A DNA stretch of 64,000 bases from Bradyrhizobiaceae bacterium (GCA_003963145.1 RXJJ01000012.1:1-64000); one strand, 5' to 3'. Positions 31,048 to 41,460 are shown, counted from the stretch's first letter. Translations and numbers: made by a program. Notes: generated from the letters alone by a model not told the origin.

Positions 31048-33330
31048 CTAGAATGTTGCGCCCGCTTTCAGCGTGTAGACACGGCCGGGGAGCGGATAGA
31101 ATGTAATGACGCCCGGCGTACTCGCGCTGGCCACGCCGTAATCGTAATAGGGCGTCGAGAACACGTTGGTAATTGCGGCCGCCCAGTAATAGCGGTCGAG
31201 TTCACCACTCAGTTTCAGATCGATGGTCGAATTGCCGGGAATTAGCGGTTGCCGGTTCAACTGGTCGTTGTCGAAGCGGCGCGAGCTCCAGAAACGCCAT
31301 GTCGCGTCGAACATGACGTAGCGCTGCCAGACGTTCCACGACAGGCCTGTGCTCCCGCTATAGCGCGACACCAGCGGCACGTCGTTGCCGGCGAACTGTC
31401 CTTCGGAAAACACCGCACGTGTATAGGCAAAACTGCCTTTCAGACGAAAGCTGTCGGACAGCGCGTAGGTTGCGTTGGTTTCCGATCCGTACCGGTGGGT
31501 CGGATCGAGGTTGTAATTGAACATGTTGACCGGGTCGTAATGAATCTCGTTCTTGAGATACATGTCGTACACGCTCGACTGAAGATCGAGGCGGCCGAAA
31601 TGAAATTTGGCGCCGCCTTCCACGTCATGCGATGTCTGTGTTTTTAGCTGGAAATTCTGCGGAATGGCGGGGCAGGGATATGGCGGGCATGCTGCCAAAT
31701 CGTAGGCCGGTCCGGTGACAACCCGTTCGTCCACATTCGGCGTGCGGAAAGCCTGAGCGACGCGGCCGAAGATCGTCACGGCGTCGTTGAAACGATGTTC
31801 GAGTCCGACATGAAAGGCATGGTTTGTTTCGTTCTGGTCGAGCGGCGTGGCCTGTGCGAACAGTGAGCCGGAAGGTGCGAGTGGATCGTAGTGATCGCGC
31901 GCGGTCAGATTCATATACTGAATGCGGCCGCCATAGGAGAAGTCGGTGTTGCTCCATATGCCGAGCGTCTGCTGCCAATAACCGGCAAGGGTCTTTTGGT
32001 CGAGATTGTAAACATGGTTCGGCGGATCGTCGATCAGGGCGCTGCGGCTCGATTTGTAATTGGCGTCGTAGTAATCGATACCGGTGAGAACCGTTGAAGG
32101 CATGCCGAAGAATAAGCTTCTGATATTCAGACGCGGCGTCAGCGACCAGGTCAGCAAATCGGAATCGACGTAGCTGGTCGAGGGAAAGGGAGACGCCGGA
32201 TCGTCGAAAAATCCTGCTTGCTGTTTCTTGCTACGCACGCCGCCATCGACGATCAGGTCCACGGAATTCGAGAACGATTTGATGAAGCCGGTGGTCGCGC
32301 TGACCCCTTGCTTGTTAGCGTAATCGAAGGGAGTTGATGAGCCGCGTAAATCGTTGAGCTGGTTTATGTAAGTCACTCCAAAGTCCGGGGTGTAATGATT
32401 GGAGCGCGCGCCGGGCAGGCCAAGGCGCTGATTGTCGCCAGTGACGGTGAAATAGGCTTTGAGGTCCGGTGTCGTGTAGCGTAACTCGCCGATACCGTTC
32501 TGCTGTTCGAGGCGGTTATTGACTCGGTAGCCGTCCGATTTGACCGCATTCGCAAAAACGGATGTGGACCACGGTCCCGCATTCGTCGTCGCCGAAACGC
32601 TGCCGAAGCGCTGGTTGAACGAACCGATCCCGCCTTCGACATATCCCGAGACGGGTTTGCTGCTATCCGCGCCGGTCTTGGTGATGATGTTGATCACGCC
32701 ACCCACCGCGTTATCGCCGTAGAGCACGGCGGCGCTGTTGCCGCGCGTGATTTCAATGCGCTCAATGGATTGCAGCGGAATGGTGGACAGATCGACGCCC
32801 TGCAGATCGGCGTCATTCAGCCGTCGCCCGTTGAGAAGAAAAAGCGTGTTCGACGATGCGAAGGCGCCGAAGCCGCGCAGATCGACCGTGGTGCCAGCTC
32901 CGTTGACGCCGCCGTAGAGCGATTGCAACTGGACACCGGGAATCGTGCCCAGAACGTCCTGCACGGTCCGGCCCGGGGAGCGTTTGATGTCCTCGGCGGT
33001 GATGACGCTGGTTGAAGCGCCGACGATCTGGTTTACTTCGACAACACGGCTTGCCGCGTCATTGCTCGGCGCCGTCGTGGCAACTGGCTCGCTCGCGGGC
33101 GCGGACTTCGGCTTGGCGCTGGTTTGCTTGCTGCGTTTTGGCTTCTGGTTTTTCCTGGGCGTGGCTGTGGGAGGACTGACTTCGATCTGCGGCAGCACGC
33201 CGGCCTGTTGAGCCTGTGAAATGGAAATAGAGGTGCAGCAGCACAGAAGCGCATCCACCCCCGCGAGCAATGCAAAGGTGCCTCTGTTCCAACGACAACG
33301 CGCTGGAAATAACATCCGGAAAATAGCCAC
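31048..33330 (-). CDS. btuB: TonB-dependent outer-membrane receptor, probable cobalamin (BtuB-like) receptor
   Basis: A 760-residue receptor: signal region, a Lys/Pro-rich linker (about 55-85), a plug domain (EDIKRSPGRTVQDVLGTIPG, LLNGRRLND, RGNSAAVLYGDNAVGGVINI) and a 22-strand barrel ending in Phe (YTLKAGATF), as outer-membrane insertion requires. Its leader carries a cobalamin riboswitch, which is the main reason for the cobalamin assignment; cobinamide or another corrinoid is possible. It would supply B12 to the AdoCbl mutase operon upstream. A shorter start at the fifth or sixth codon (Met) is possible. Confidence 0.85.
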   Translation of the reverse strand: MAIFRMLFPARCRWNRGTFALLAGVDALLCCCTSISISQAQQAGVLPQIEVSPPTATPRKNQKPKRSKQTSAKPKSAPASEPVATTAPSNDAASRVVEVNQIVGASTSVITAEDIKRSPGRTVQDVLGTIPGVQLQSLYGGVNGAGTTVDLRGFGAFASSNTLFLLNGRRLNDADLQGVDLSTIPLQSIERIEITRGNSAAVLYGDNAVGGVINIITKTGADSSKPVSGYVEGGIGSFNQRFGSVSATTNAGPWSTSVFANAVKSDGYRVNNRLEQQNGIGELRYTTPDLKAYFTVTGDNQRLGLPGARSNHYTPDFGVTYINQLNDLRGSSTPFDYANKQGVSATTGFIKSFSNSVDLIVDGGVRSKKQQAGFFDDPASPFPSTSYVDSDLLTWSLTPRLNIRSLFFGMPSTVLTGIDYYDANYKSSRSALIDDPPNHVYNLDQKTLAGYWQQTLGIWSNTDFSYGGRIQYMNLTARDHYDPLAPSGSLFAQATPLDQNETNHAFHVGLEHRFNDAVTIFGRVAQAFRTPNVDERVVTGPAYDLAACPPYPCPAIPQNFQLKTQTSHDVEGGAKFHFGRLDLQSSVYDMYLKNEIHYDPVNMFNYNLDPTHRYGSETNATYALSDSFRLKGSFAYTRAVFSEGQFAGNDVPLVSRYSGSTGLSWNVWQRYVMFDATWRFWSSRRFDNDQLNRQPLIPGNSTIDLKLSGELDRYYWAAAITNVFSTPYYDYGVASASTPGVITFYPLPGRVYTLKAGATF

Positions 33331-33519
33331 GATCCGCCCCCGAGCGACTCAATGATCGCGGAGGACCTGATCGTCCCTCAAACGCCGATATAACCAGGAG
33401 CACGGGCGCACCAGTTAATGCCTGCGAAAGAGAAACGAGCGACCGTCTCCGCAAGTTACGTCATGTCACCTCAGCGGAAACCCGCTCCTCGCACACCCCG
33501 TGCGACGGAAGGATGACGG
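33331..33519 (-). other. 5' leader between riboswitch and receptor gene
   Basis: About 190 bases of untranslated leader on the minus strand. It should hold the expression platform of the upstream riboswitch. I could not identify an unambiguous terminator with a T run, so control by sequestration of the ribosome site is possible. Confidence 0.4.
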
Positions 33520-33725
33520 AACAGGCAGGTCTCCTGGCTCGCAGATCATCGCTGTTGTCCGCCTTCCCGAGGTTCGGCTTAAAGCCTTGGCTCAGTGGCA
33601 TATCGGACTACAGCTCTCCGCTCACAGTTGCGGGGGCAGCTTCGGATTCCGTGGTCGATAGGTCTTCCACGCGTTCAGAAAGCGCAGTCGACGATATCAA
33701 ACAACGGCACCGAATTCCCTATTAT
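33520..33725 (-). promoter_or_regulatory. Cobalamin riboswitch
   Basis: Read on the minus strand, the element has a GGTGCC start (33706-33711), the conserved core GCTGCCCCCGCAACTGTGAG, GCCACTGAG, GGGAAGGCGG and the B12 box AGCCAGGAGACCTGCC at 33524-33539. These occur in the canonical order for an AdoCbl aptamer. It lies upstream of the TonB-dependent receptor in the same direction and should lower its expression when cobalamin is plentiful. A TTGACA on the minus strand at 33782-33787 could be the -35 element; no convincing -10 is seen. Confidence 0.95.
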
Positions 33726-34018
33726 GTTGGCTTTCGCCAACACCTGTACCGTACGAACAGTCAACCTAGCTCCTCAGGCCTTGTCAAGAACACAATCCCG
33801 GCGGGTAGATACCCTGAAAGAAACGAAGGGGATGCAAACGGGAGCACCGGGAGCAAAACTCCAACTGTCGCGCCACCTCAGGTCGGTCCGGATCTCAATC
33901 GTATTCGTCGCGCATCGTAATGCCTGGCGGCACACCGCTGGCATACCGCGCCAGCGGTGAGCCAACGCCTGTGGATGCGGATGTGTGATTTGCGCCGGTG
34001 GCGGATCCGAGCGGATCA
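33726..34018. other. Intergenic region upstream of riboswitch and cytochrome gene
   Basis: Roughly 290 bases that should contain the leftward promoter for the riboswitch transcript. Open frames that cross it overlap the riboswitch and resemble nothing. The right edge carries the FNR/FixK box at 34019. Confidence 0.4.
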
Positions 34019-34032
34019 TTGATTTGCGTCAA
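34019..34032 (+). promoter_or_regulatory. FNR/FixK-type box upstream of the cytochrome-ABC exporter operon
   Basis: TTGAT-TTGC-GTCAA. Its centre (34025.5) plus 41.5 predicts a transcription start near 34067, 17 bases before the ATG of the cytochrome gene at 34084. The site agrees with the TTGAT-N4-ATCAA consensus at nine of ten arm positions. Confidence 0.6.
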
Positions 34033-34083
34033 CTCGTCCGGCCGGTTTGTGCCGTTGATTGACGGTCGGAAGGAGTGTCCGAC

Positions 34084-34548
34084 ATGAAACGAATATTGCT
34101 CGCGATTTTGTGCCTGGGTGTGGTTGTGCGGCTCGCCGGAGCCCAGGCCGTTGACACCCCGGCCCCTCCAGGAAATTACGTACCGAGCCTCGGCGATATC
34201 ATGAGCGCGATGCAACTGCGTCATTTCAAGCTGTGGTTCGCCGGCCGCCTGAAAAACTGGGACCTTGCGGCCTATGAGCTCGACCGGATCAAGTCGAGTT
34301 TTGCCGACGCAATGGGCTTCTACCCCGGAATTCCTGTGGCAGACATGACTGCCATGGGACCACCAGCCCAGCAAATCGACGAAGCGATTAAGGCGAAGGA
34401 CAGCAAAGAATTTGCCCGGGCATTCGGTGATTTGACCGTCGCCTGTAATTCCTGCCATCAGGCGATCGGACGCGGCTTCATCGTTGTTCAGGTGCCGACG
34501 TCATCTCCCTTCAGCAATCAGTCGTTTGCGCCCGCTGCCTCCAAATAG
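34084..34548 (+). CDS. Small exported c-type cytochrome-like protein
   Basis: A 154-residue protein with a signal peptide (cleaved near RLAGA), an alpha-helical body (YVPSLGDIMSAMQLRHFKLW, NWDLAAYELDRIKSSF), and one heme motif CNSCH near residue 120, followed by a conserved FIVVQVPTSSPFSNQSF tail. The layout suggests a four-helix cytochrome with a C-terminal heme site. Function is unknown. GGAAGGAG lies eight bases before ATG 34084. It precedes an ABC exporter operon and is behind a FixK box, so a microaerobic role is likely. Confidence 0.72.
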   Translation: MKRILLAILCLGVVVRLAGAQAVDTPAPPGNYVPSLGDIMSAMQLRHFKLWFAGRLKNWDLAAYELDRIKSSFADAMGFYPGIPVADMTAMGPPAQQIDEAIKAKDSKEFARAFGDLTVACNSCHQAIGRGFIVVQVPTSSPFSNQSFAPAASK

Positions 34549-34631
34549 AGCTCCGGTCCATTGAGCTGCCTCAACCCATCGGCGCCGCATGGTGTTAGAT
34601 TTGGAACTGAAAGACCCGGTGAGTGGAGACG

Positions 34632-35747
34632 ATGGCGGAAGTAAGGAAGCTACCCGGCCCACCCGGCAGCGAGGGTCCCGAGTCTGTAAGCGAAAGGCAT
34701 GATATTCCCGAGCACTCCGCCGCCGCCCGCGCACTGGTCCCGATGCCGACTGATCGCAAGGGAAAGACGCGCAGGCGGTTGCGGATCGCAGCGGCGGTCG
34801 TGGTGGTGCTGGCGATCGCGGGCGGAGGGGGCCTTTACTGGTGGAAGCAGGTTCATGCCCGATTGCCCGCCGGCATCAGCTGGGGCAATGGCCGGATCGA
34901 GGCCGACGAAATCGATATCGCCACGAAATTTCCCGGCCGGGTTGCCGAACTGTATGCCGACATAGGAGACATGCTGGCGCCAGGGCAGATCGTCGCCCGG
35001 ATGGATACCCGGGACCTTCAGCAATCGCTGGAAAAGTCGGAGGCGCAGACGAAGCAAGCGCAGCGCGCAATCGAGGAAGCGAACGCCAATCTCGTTCAGT
35101 TGCGCGCGCAACAAGTTCTGGCCGATCAGGAAATGAGCCGCGCACGAAGCCTGCTTGATGGCGGGTGGGTGACGAAAGAGATGATCGATCAACGCCGACA
35201 ACAGCTCGACAGCGCCAATGCGGCGGTGAACGCGGCTGAATATCGGGTGCAACAGGCTCAGCACGCGCTTGAGGCTTCGCAGCATGACGCCGAGCTTTAC
35301 AGGGTCAATATCGCCGACAATACACTTGTCGCTCCGCGTGCCGGGCGCATCCAGTATCGCATCACCAACATCGGCGAAGTGCTACCCGCCGGCGGCAAGG
35401 TTTTCACGATGCTCGATGTGTCTTATGTCTACATGGATATCTATTTGCCGACGCAGGAAGCGGGCAAGATAAAGATCGGCACCGACGCGCGCATCGTTCT
35501 CGACGCCTATCCGGACCATCCGATTCCCGCAAAGGTGTCCTTTATCGCCAGTCAGGCGCAGTTCACGCCCAAGACGGTCGAAACCCAGACCGAGCGCGAC
35601 AAGCTGATGTTTCGCATCCGGGCGCGCATCGATCCCGAGCGGTTGACGGCCCATGCCGATGCGGTGCGTAGCGGGTTGCCTGGCGTTACGTACCTGCGCT
35701 GGGATCCGTCGGTGGCCTGGCCGCAAAATCTGCAAGGCACGCCATGA
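34632..35747 (+). CDS. HlyD-family membrane fusion protein
   Basis: A 371-residue periplasmic adaptor of an ABC exporter: a cytoplasmic N-terminal stretch, one transmembrane helix (about 60-75), a lipoyl-type half-motif ([20 protein letters not shown]), a long coiled-coil hairpin (about 120-215) and a second lipoyl half with [12 protein letters not shown], then a beta-barrel region. It resembles YhiI, the partner of RbbA/YhhJ. Its stop overlaps the next gene by four bases. ATG 34632 is preferred over GTG 34623. Confidence 0.85.
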   Translation: MAEVRKLPGPPGSEGPESVSERHDIPEHSAAARALVPMPTDRKGKTRRRLRIAAAVVVVLAIAGGGGLYWWKQVHARLPAGISWGNGRIEADEIDIATKFPGRVAELYADIGDMLAPGQIVARMDTRDLQQSLEKSEAQTKQAQRAIEEANANLVQLRAQQVLADQEMSRARSLLDGGWVTKEMIDQRRQQLDSANAAVNAAEYRVQQAQHALEASQHDAELYRVNIADNTLVAPRAGRIQYRITNIGEVLPAGGKVFTMLDVSYVYMDIYLPTQEAGKIKIGTDARIVLDAYPDHPIPAKVSFIASQAQFTPKTVETQTERDKLMFRIRARIDPERLTAHADAVRSGLPGVTYLRWDPSVAWPQNLQGTP

Positions 35748-38494
35748 GCGGCGGCAGGCCTGCGGTTGCAGTCCTCGAAAGTCTCACGGAACAATACGGC
35801 AAGGTCGCCGCTCTCGATCATGTGACGATCGAGGTGCCGTCCGATTGCATGGTCGGATTGATCGGCCCGGATGGCGTGGGAAAATCGTCGCTGCTTGCAA
35901 TCATTGCCGGTGCCCGCGAGGTGCAGGAAGGGCGTGCCCTCGTTCTCGGCGGCGATATGTCCGATGTGCGGCACCGCTCGTCGGTATGTCCGCGCATCGC
36001 CTACATGCCGCAGGGCCTCGGAAAAAATCTTTATCCCGATCTGAGCGTGCGCGAGAACATCGAGTTCTTCGCACGTCTGTTCGGTCAGGCGCGCCAGGAA
36101 CGGGAGTGGCGGATTGCGGAGTTGCTCGAGAGCACAGGACTGTCTCCTTTTGCCGACCGGCCGGCGAAGAAACTGTCTGGCGGCATGCGCCAGAAACTCG
36201 GCCTGTGTTGTTCGCTGATTCACGATCCCGATCTGTTAATCCTGGACGAGCCGACGACCGGCGTCGATCCGCTGTCGCGGCGGCAGTTCTGGGAGTTGAT
36301 CGGCCGCATTCGCTCCCGCCGTCCCGGCATGAGCGTGATCGTGGCGACCGCCTATATGGAAGAGGCGGAGCAGTTCGACTGGCTGGTAGCGCTGAACGCT
36401 GGACAGATTCTCGCCACCGGATCGACCCAGGAGATCAAGGCCCGGACCGGAACGGCAACGATCGAGGATGCGTTCGTCGCGTTACTTCCCGAGCGTGAGC
36501 GGATACGCAGCGTGAAACTGTCGATCCCGCCGCGGCGTCATTTCGATGGTGAGCCGGTGATCGTCGCGCGCGATCTGACCTGCCGGTTCGGCGATTTCAC
36601 AGCGGTCGATCGCGTGAGTTTTTCCATCGAACGCGGAGAGATATTCGGCTTCGTCGGCTCCAACGGATCCGGCAAGACAACCACGATGAAAATGCTGACC
36701 GGCCTTCTGCCGGCGAGTGAGGGCGAGGCGTTCATTTTTGGCCAGGCTCTCGATGCCGGCAATCTCGATGCACGCCGGCGGGTCGGATACATGTCCCAAT
36801 CCTTCTCGCTCTACGGCGAATTGACGGTTCTGCAAAATCTGAACCTTCATGCGCGGCTGTTCAGCATTCCGCCCGATGAGGCCAGGGCGCGCATCGCCGA
36901 ACTGGTCGGCAAATGCGATTTGTCGCCATATCTCGACGACCTCGCGTCCGAATTGCCGCTTGGCATCCGCCAGCGACTGTCACTTGCGGTGGCCGTCGTT
37001 CACAAGCCCGATCTTCTGATTCTGGACGAGCCGACATCCGGGGTCGATCCGCTGGCGCGCGACCAGTTCTGGGAGCTGCTGATCGACCTGTCGCGCAATC
37101 AGGGCGTGACGATTTTCGTTTCCACTCATTTCATGAACGAGGCGGCGCGCTGCGACCGGCTTTCGCTCATGCATGAGGGGCGGGTGCTTGCGACCGATGC
37201 GCCTGCCGCGCTGGTCAAAGCGCGGGACGCGGCGACTTTGGAAGAGGCGTTCATCGGCTATCTGGAAGAGGCGATGCGTGCCGGAAAGATGGAAACCGCA
37301 GGCTCGGACGTTTCTTCAACCCGAGCCTTTCTTCCGTCTGCCGCAACATCGCGGCGGCCGGGTCGATCCTGGTTCAGCCTGCAGCGCCTCCTGGCCTATA
37401 CAATCCGCGAGGGGTTGGAGCTGCTGCGCGATCCGATTCGCCTGACATTCGCATTGTTTGGAACGGCGTTCCTGATGATCGTGTTCGGCTTCGGTATCTC
37501 GACCGACGTCAACAATCTGTCGTTCGCCGCGCTCGATCGCGACCAGACCCCGGAAAGCCGCGCCTATCTCGAAGAGTTGAGGGGATCCCGCTACTTCACC
37601 GAGAAGCCGCCGATTGCCGATTATGCCGACCTCGACCGGCGTTTGCGGAGCGGGGACATCACGGCCAGCATCGAGATTCCGCCGAATTTTGGCGAGAATA
37701 TCAAGCGCGGCCGTCCGGTGTGGGTGAGCGCGTGGATTGACGGCGCGATGCCGTTTCGCGCGGAGACCATCCGCGGCTATCTGCAAAGTATGCATCAGCT
37801 GTATCTGACCGATCCGGCGGTGAAGACCACGGTTCCGGGCGCAGCGGCGCCGGCGGACATCGAGGTGAGGTTCAAATACAATCAGGATTTCGATAGCGTC
37901 TACGCGATGGTACCGTCGACCATCGCGCTGATGCTGGCGCTGTTTCCCGCGATCCTGATGGCACTGGCCATCGTGCGCGAGAAGGAACTCGGTTCGATCA
38001 CCAATCTCTACGTCACGCCGGTGACGCGTCTTGAATTTCTTCTCGGCAAGCAGCTTCCCTATGTCGCCGTCGCGATGATCAATTTCGCCATCATGTTCCT
38101 GATGGCGCTCTTTCTGTTTCAGGTCCCGCTCAAGGGAAGCTTTTTGACCTTGCTTGTCGGTACGCTGATTTACGTTACCGCGACCACGGGCTACGGGATG
38201 TTCATCTCGACATTCTGCCAGACCCAGATCGCGGCCCTGTTCGGAACTGCGATCCTGACCATTCTGCCGGCGACGCAGTTTTCCGGAATGCTCACCCCGG
38301 TGTCGTCGCTGGTCGGTTTCGGGCAAATCATCGGGCGCTGTTTTCCGATGACTTATTATCGTCCGATCAGCGTCGGGACCTTCACAAAGGGGCTCGGATT
38401 TGCAGATCTCGGTGCCAGCATTGCCGCACTGGCCATTTTCATTCCCGTACTGACGCTCTCAAGCCTGTTGCTGCTGCGAAAGCAGGAGCGCTGA
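35744..38494 (+). CDS. rbbA: ABC exporter with two ATPase domains fused to a permease (RbbA-like)
   Basis: A 916-residue fusion: ATPase 1 (Walker [10 protein letters not shown], signature LSGGMRQKL, Walker [13 protein letters not shown]), ATPase 2 (Walker [10 protein letters not shown], signature position [11 protein letters not shown], Walker [13 protein letters not shown]), then an ABC-2 permease from about residue 555 with six helices. The second signature has lost the usual LSGG. This architecture is that of RbbA/YhiH. With the HlyD gene and the separate permease it forms an exporter of unknown substrate. Confidence 0.88.
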   Translation: MSGGRPAVAVLESLTEQYGKVAALDHVTIEVPSDCMVGLIGPDGVGKSSLLAIIAGAREVQEGRALVLGGDMSDVRHRSSVCPRIAYMPQGLGKNLYPDLSVRENIEFFARLFGQARQEREWRIAELLESTGLSPFADRPAKKLSGGMRQKLGLCCSLIHDPDLLILDEPTTGVDPLSRRQFWELIGRIRSRRPGMSVIVATAYMEEAEQFDWLVALNAGQILATGSTQEIKARTGTATIEDAFVALLPERERIRSVKLSIPPRRHFDGEPVIVARDLTCRFGDFTAVDRVSFSIERGEIFGFVGSNGSGKTTTMKMLTGLLPASEGEAFIFGQALDAGNLDARRRVGYMSQSFSLYGELTVLQNLNLHARLFSIPPDEARARIAELVGKCDLSPYLDDLASELPLGIRQRLSLAVAVVHKPDLLILDEPTSGVDPLARDQFWELLIDLSRNQGVTIFVSTHFMNEAARCDRLSLMHEGRVLATDAPAALVKARDAATLEEAFIGYLEEAMRAGKMETAGSDVSSTRAFLPSAATSRRPGRSWFSLQRLLAYTIREGLELLRDPIRLTFALFGTAFLMIVFGFGISTDVNNLSFAALDRDQTPESRAYLEELRGSRYFTEKPPIADYADLDRRLRSGDITASIEIPPNFGENIKRGRPVWVSAWIDGAMPFRAETIRGYLQSMHQLYLTDPAVKTTVPGAAAPADIEVRFKYNQDFDSVYAMVPSTIALMLALFPAILMALAIVREKELGSITNLYVTPVTRLEFLLGKQLPYVAVAMINFAIMFLMALFLFQVPLKGSFLTLLVGTLIYVTATTGYGMFISTFCQTQIAALFGTAILTILPATQFSGMLTPVSSLVGFGQIIGRCFPMTYYRPISVGTFTKGLGFADLGASIAALAIFIPVLTLSSLLLLRKQER

Positions 38495-38498
38495 CATC

Positions 38499-39623
38499 AT
38501 GCGGACGCTCGCGAATATCTACTGGCTGGGGACCAAGGAGCTGCGAAGCTTCATGAGCGACTTCGTGCTACTGGGCCTTGTGATCTATTCCTTTTCGCTG
38601 GCCATCGTCAGCCAGGCACAGAGCAACTCGCAGGAACTGCACAACGCGGCGATCGCGGTTGTCGATGAAGATCATTCGGAGCTGTCGCGCCGCATCACCC
38701 ACGCATTTCTGCCGCCGTATTTCCAGACGCCGGAACTGATCGGGCAGGGCGACATCGACCATCTGATGAACAACGGCCGCTTCACCTTTGTCGTCGATAT
38801 TCCTCCGAATTTTCAGCGTGACGTTCTTGGCGGTCGTCAGCCCGGTCTGCAGGTCAATATCGACGCGACGGCGATGGTGCAGGCGGGCCTGGGGTCCAGT
38901 TATATCCAGCAAATCGTCAGCACCGAAATCGCCGGGTTTCTGTCGCATTCCGAAGGTGCTCCGCTGTCGCCGGTGAATATCGCAATCCGGATCGCATTCA
39001 ATCCCAACGTCACAACCGCATGGTTCACCAGCGTGATGGGTATCATCAACAGCGTGACCATGCTCGCGATTATTCTGGCGGGGGCTGCGATCGTGCGCGA
39101 GCGCGAGCACGGCACGATGGATCATTTGCTGGTGATGCCGCTGACTCCCTTTGAGATCGCGATGTCAAAAATATGGGCCAATGGTTTTGTGATCGCGATA
39201 GCCGTGGCGCTATCGCTTTATTTTGTCGTGCGCCTTCTGCTTGGCGTTCCGATCGCGGGCTCGGTGCCGCTCTTCATGGTCGGCGTTGTGATCTATCTGT
39301 TTTTTGCGACTTCCATCGGTGTTTTCCTGGGGACGGTCGCGCAATCCATGCCGCAGCTTGGTCTGCTCTATATGCTGGTCGCGGTGCCCATGAATCTTCT
39401 GTCGGGGAGCGCAACGCCGCTGGAAAGCATGCCGCCGCTGCTTGCGACCATCATGCAGGCGTCGCCCTCGACGCATTTCGTGTCTTTCGCTCAGTCGATC
39501 CTTTATCGGGGAGCGGGTATCGACGTGGTGTGGCCGGAATTTCTGGCCGTTGCCGTCATCGGGGCGCTGTTTCTCGGTCTGTCCCTCCTGCGCTTTCGTG
39601 CCGTCATCGCGCAAGCTTCATAG
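38499..39623 (+). CDS. yhhJ: ABC-2 type permease (YhhJ-like)
   Basis: A 374-residue permease: first helix near residues 20-40, a large periplasmic domain (about 45-180), and five C-terminal helices with ERDHGT-like EREHGTMDHLLVMPLTPFEIA between them, a hallmark of ABC-2 exporters. It begins four bases after the fused ATPase-permease and should pair with that protein's membrane domain. Substrate unknown. Confidence 0.87.
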   Translation: MRTLANIYWLGTKELRSFMSDFVLLGLVIYSFSLAIVSQAQSNSQELHNAAIAVVDEDHSELSRRITHAFLPPYFQTPELIGQGDIDHLMNNGRFTFVVDIPPNFQRDVLGGRQPGLQVNIDATAMVQAGLGSSYIQQIVSTEIAGFLSHSEGAPLSPVNIAIRIAFNPNVTTAWFTSVMGIINSVTMLAIILAGAAIVREREHGTMDHLLVMPLTPFEIAMSKIWANGFVIAIAVALSLYFVVRLLLGVPIAGSVPLFMVGVVIYLFFATSIGVFLGTVAQSMPQLGLLYMLVAVPMNLLSGSATPLESMPPLLATIMQASPSTHFVSFAQSILYRGAGIDVVWPEFLAVAVIGALFLGLSLLRFRAVIAQAS

Positions 39624-39670
39624 CGGTCTCTGCCTTTCGCGAACACGGAGTTTGCGATGCACGGCAGTTC

Positions 39671-39684
39671 TTGACGTGGGTCAA
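39671..39684 (+). promoter_or_regulatory. FNR/FixK-type box upstream of the universal stress protein
   Basis: TTGAC-GTGG-GTCAA, a perfect inverted repeat. Centre 39677.5 plus 41.5 gives a start near 39719, 19 bases before ATG 39738. The fixK gene itself lies 1.8 kb away. Confidence 0.65.
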
Positions 39685-39737
39685 TCACTCCGGTTCCGGA
39701 CATGCCATGATGAAACGACATCATGTGGGAGCCGATC

Positions 39738-40568
39738 ATGAAAGACATCGTTGTCGGATTGGAGTGCGACAAGTCGAGGGATGCCGTCTGTGACTATGCC
39801 ATTTCGATCGCCGAGGCGTTTGATTCCCATCTGGTCGGCGTGGCGTGTGGCGGTATCACCGATATCCCGGCCTATCTCAGGGCGGATATTCCCGTCGATG
39901 TTTTTGAGGAACTGGTGGTCGAGCGCGAGCGTAATGCGCGCGCCGCGATTGAACGATTTGAGGCGGCAGCCAGGCGTAGTCTGGTGTCCGCCGAACACAG
40001 GATGATTGCGCGCAGCACGTTTTCGCCGCCCGATATCTTCGCGGCGATCGCCCGCCGTTTCGATGTGAGCGTTCTCATGCAGTCCGACGAGGAGAAGGAC
40101 GCCTTCAACGATCTTGTGATCGAGGCAGCTTTGTTCGATTCCGGCAGGCCGTTGATTGTCGTGCCTTATATCCAGAAGGACGGCGTGAAACTGGACCGGG
40201 TCGTATGCTGCTGGGACGGAAGCCGTTCTGCGGCACGTGCCGTGAATGACGCGTTGCCGCTGCTGAGGAAGGCGAAAGCCGTAGAGCTTTTTACTGTCAT
40301 CAATGAAAAATACGAAAAAGAAAACGAAATTCGCGGCGCCGACATCGGCAGTCACCTTGCGCGTCACGGCTTGAATGTCGAAGTCGTAACCCAGCCCGCC
40401 GCCGACAATGATGTCGTCAATGTCATTCTTTCTCACGTTGCCGATAGCGCCGCGGGCATGATCGTGATGGGCGGCTATGGGCATTCACGTGTTCGCGAAT
40501 TCGTGCTCGGAGGAGCCACCCACGGCATCCTTGCCTCGATGACTGTCCCGGTGCTGATGTCCCATTAG
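39738..40568 (+). CDS. Universal stress protein, two UspA domains
   Basis: About 276 residues with two tandem UspA-like domains. The second carries the nucleotide-binding signature MGGYGHSRVREFVLGGATHG and ends in the MTVPVLMSH typical of the family; the first is more divergent. GGGAG lies six bases before ATG 39738, so I prefer that start over ATG 39723. It is behind a FixK-type box, consistent with Usp proteins that support survival at low oxygen. Confidence 0.85.
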   Translation: MKDIVVGLECDKSRDAVCDYAISIAEAFDSHLVGVACGGITDIPAYLRADIPVDVFEELVVERERNARAAIERFEAAARRSLVSAEHRMIARSTFSPPDIFAAIARRFDVSVLMQSDEEKDAFNDLVIEAALFDSGRPLIVVPYIQKDGVKLDRVVCCWDGSRSAARAVNDALPLLRKAKAVELFTVINEKYEKENEIRGADIGSHLARHGLNVEVVTQPAADNDVVNVILSHVADSAAGMIVMGGYGHSRVREFVLGGATHGILASMTVPVLMSH

Positions 40569-40674
40569 CTCTAGTAGACGTTCTGATCGAATCCGAAAAC
40601 TCTGCGCGTGGCTTTCAACGCGCGTGCCGGCGTCGATATTGCGCGATCGCCGGTTAGGTTTCTTCGCGGCTTGG

Positions 40675-41397
40675 TTAAGCCATGTATTTTCCGCCATTGA
40701 TCGACAACGTTGCGCCGGTGATAAAGCCGGCCGCGTCGGAGGCAAGGAACACAACCCCGCGCGCGATTTCCTCAGGCGTTCCAAGCCGCTTCACCGGCAC
40801 GCTGTCGATGATGGTTTGCAGGATGTCCGCTCGCACGGCAGCGACCATGGCCGTATTTGTGTAACCCGGCGCAATCGCATTGACGGTGATGCCGCGCGAG
40901 GCTGTTTCCAGTGCGAGTGCCTTGGTAAAGCCGATCATACCCGCCTTGGCTGCGGCGTAATTGGTTTGACCGGCTTGTCCGGAAAGGGCGTTGATCGAGC
41001 TGATATTGATGATCCTGCCGAACTTGCGTTCCCGCATGCCCTCTATGACGGCCCGGCACATATTGAAGCATCCGCCAAGATCGATATCGATCACCGAGCG
41101 CCATTGCTCCAGAGTCATCTTGTGCAGCATGGAATCGCGGGTAATGCCGGCATTATTGACCAGAACATCGACCGGGCCGTGCTTGGCCTGGATATCGGCG
41201 ATCCCTTTCGCGCAGGAGTCGAAGCTGGCAACATCCCATTCAAAAACCGGGAGGCCGCTGGATTGGCCGAAGGCTGTTGCCGCGGATTCGTTACCAAGAT
41301 AATTGGCGCAGACAGTGTAGCCTTCCGCCTTCAACGCGAGGCTGGTTGCTGCGCCTATTCCTGTTGTGCCTCCGGTAACAACCGCAACTCTGCCCAC
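40675..41397 (-). CDS. phaB: Acetoacetyl-CoA reductase PhaB
   Basis: A 240-residue short-chain dehydrogenase: NADPH motif TGGTTGIG, NNAG, the catalytic triad in ISSINALSGQAGQTNYAAAK, and SINGGKYMA at the end, closely matching PhaB, which makes (R)-3-hydroxybutyryl-CoA for polyester synthesis. GTG 41397 has AGGAG seven bases upstream; TTG 41400 is the alternative. It lies just downstream of fixK on the same strand, and the polymer synthase and phasin are 5-6 kb away. Confidence 0.9.
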   Translation of the reverse strand: MGRVAVVTGGTTGIGAATSLALKAEGYTVCANYLGNESAATAFGQSSGLPVFEWDVASFDSCAKGIADIQAKHGPVDVLVNNAGITRDSMLHKMTLEQWRSVIDIDLGGCFNMCRAVIEGMRERKFGRIINISSINALSGQAGQTNYAAAKAGMIGFTKALALETASRGITVNAIAPGYTNTAMVAAVRADILQTIIDSVPVKRLGTPEEIARGVVFLASDAAGFITGATLSINGGKYMA

Positions 41398-41460
41398 CAA
41401 AATCTCCTGTTATGCGACCCGATCGGCGAGGCTGTCGTGGCTGCCCGTTCTGTTTTTCGA

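Noticed and set aside
33513-33960. Two overlapping rightward frames upstream of the cytochrome gene
   Set aside because: They cover the cobalamin riboswitch, which explains the sequence conservation there; neither has a ribosome site.
37316-38326. Leftward open frame of 336 codons
   Set aside because: Antisense to the RbbA-like permease domain and extremely rich in Arg, Gln and His; a shadow frame.
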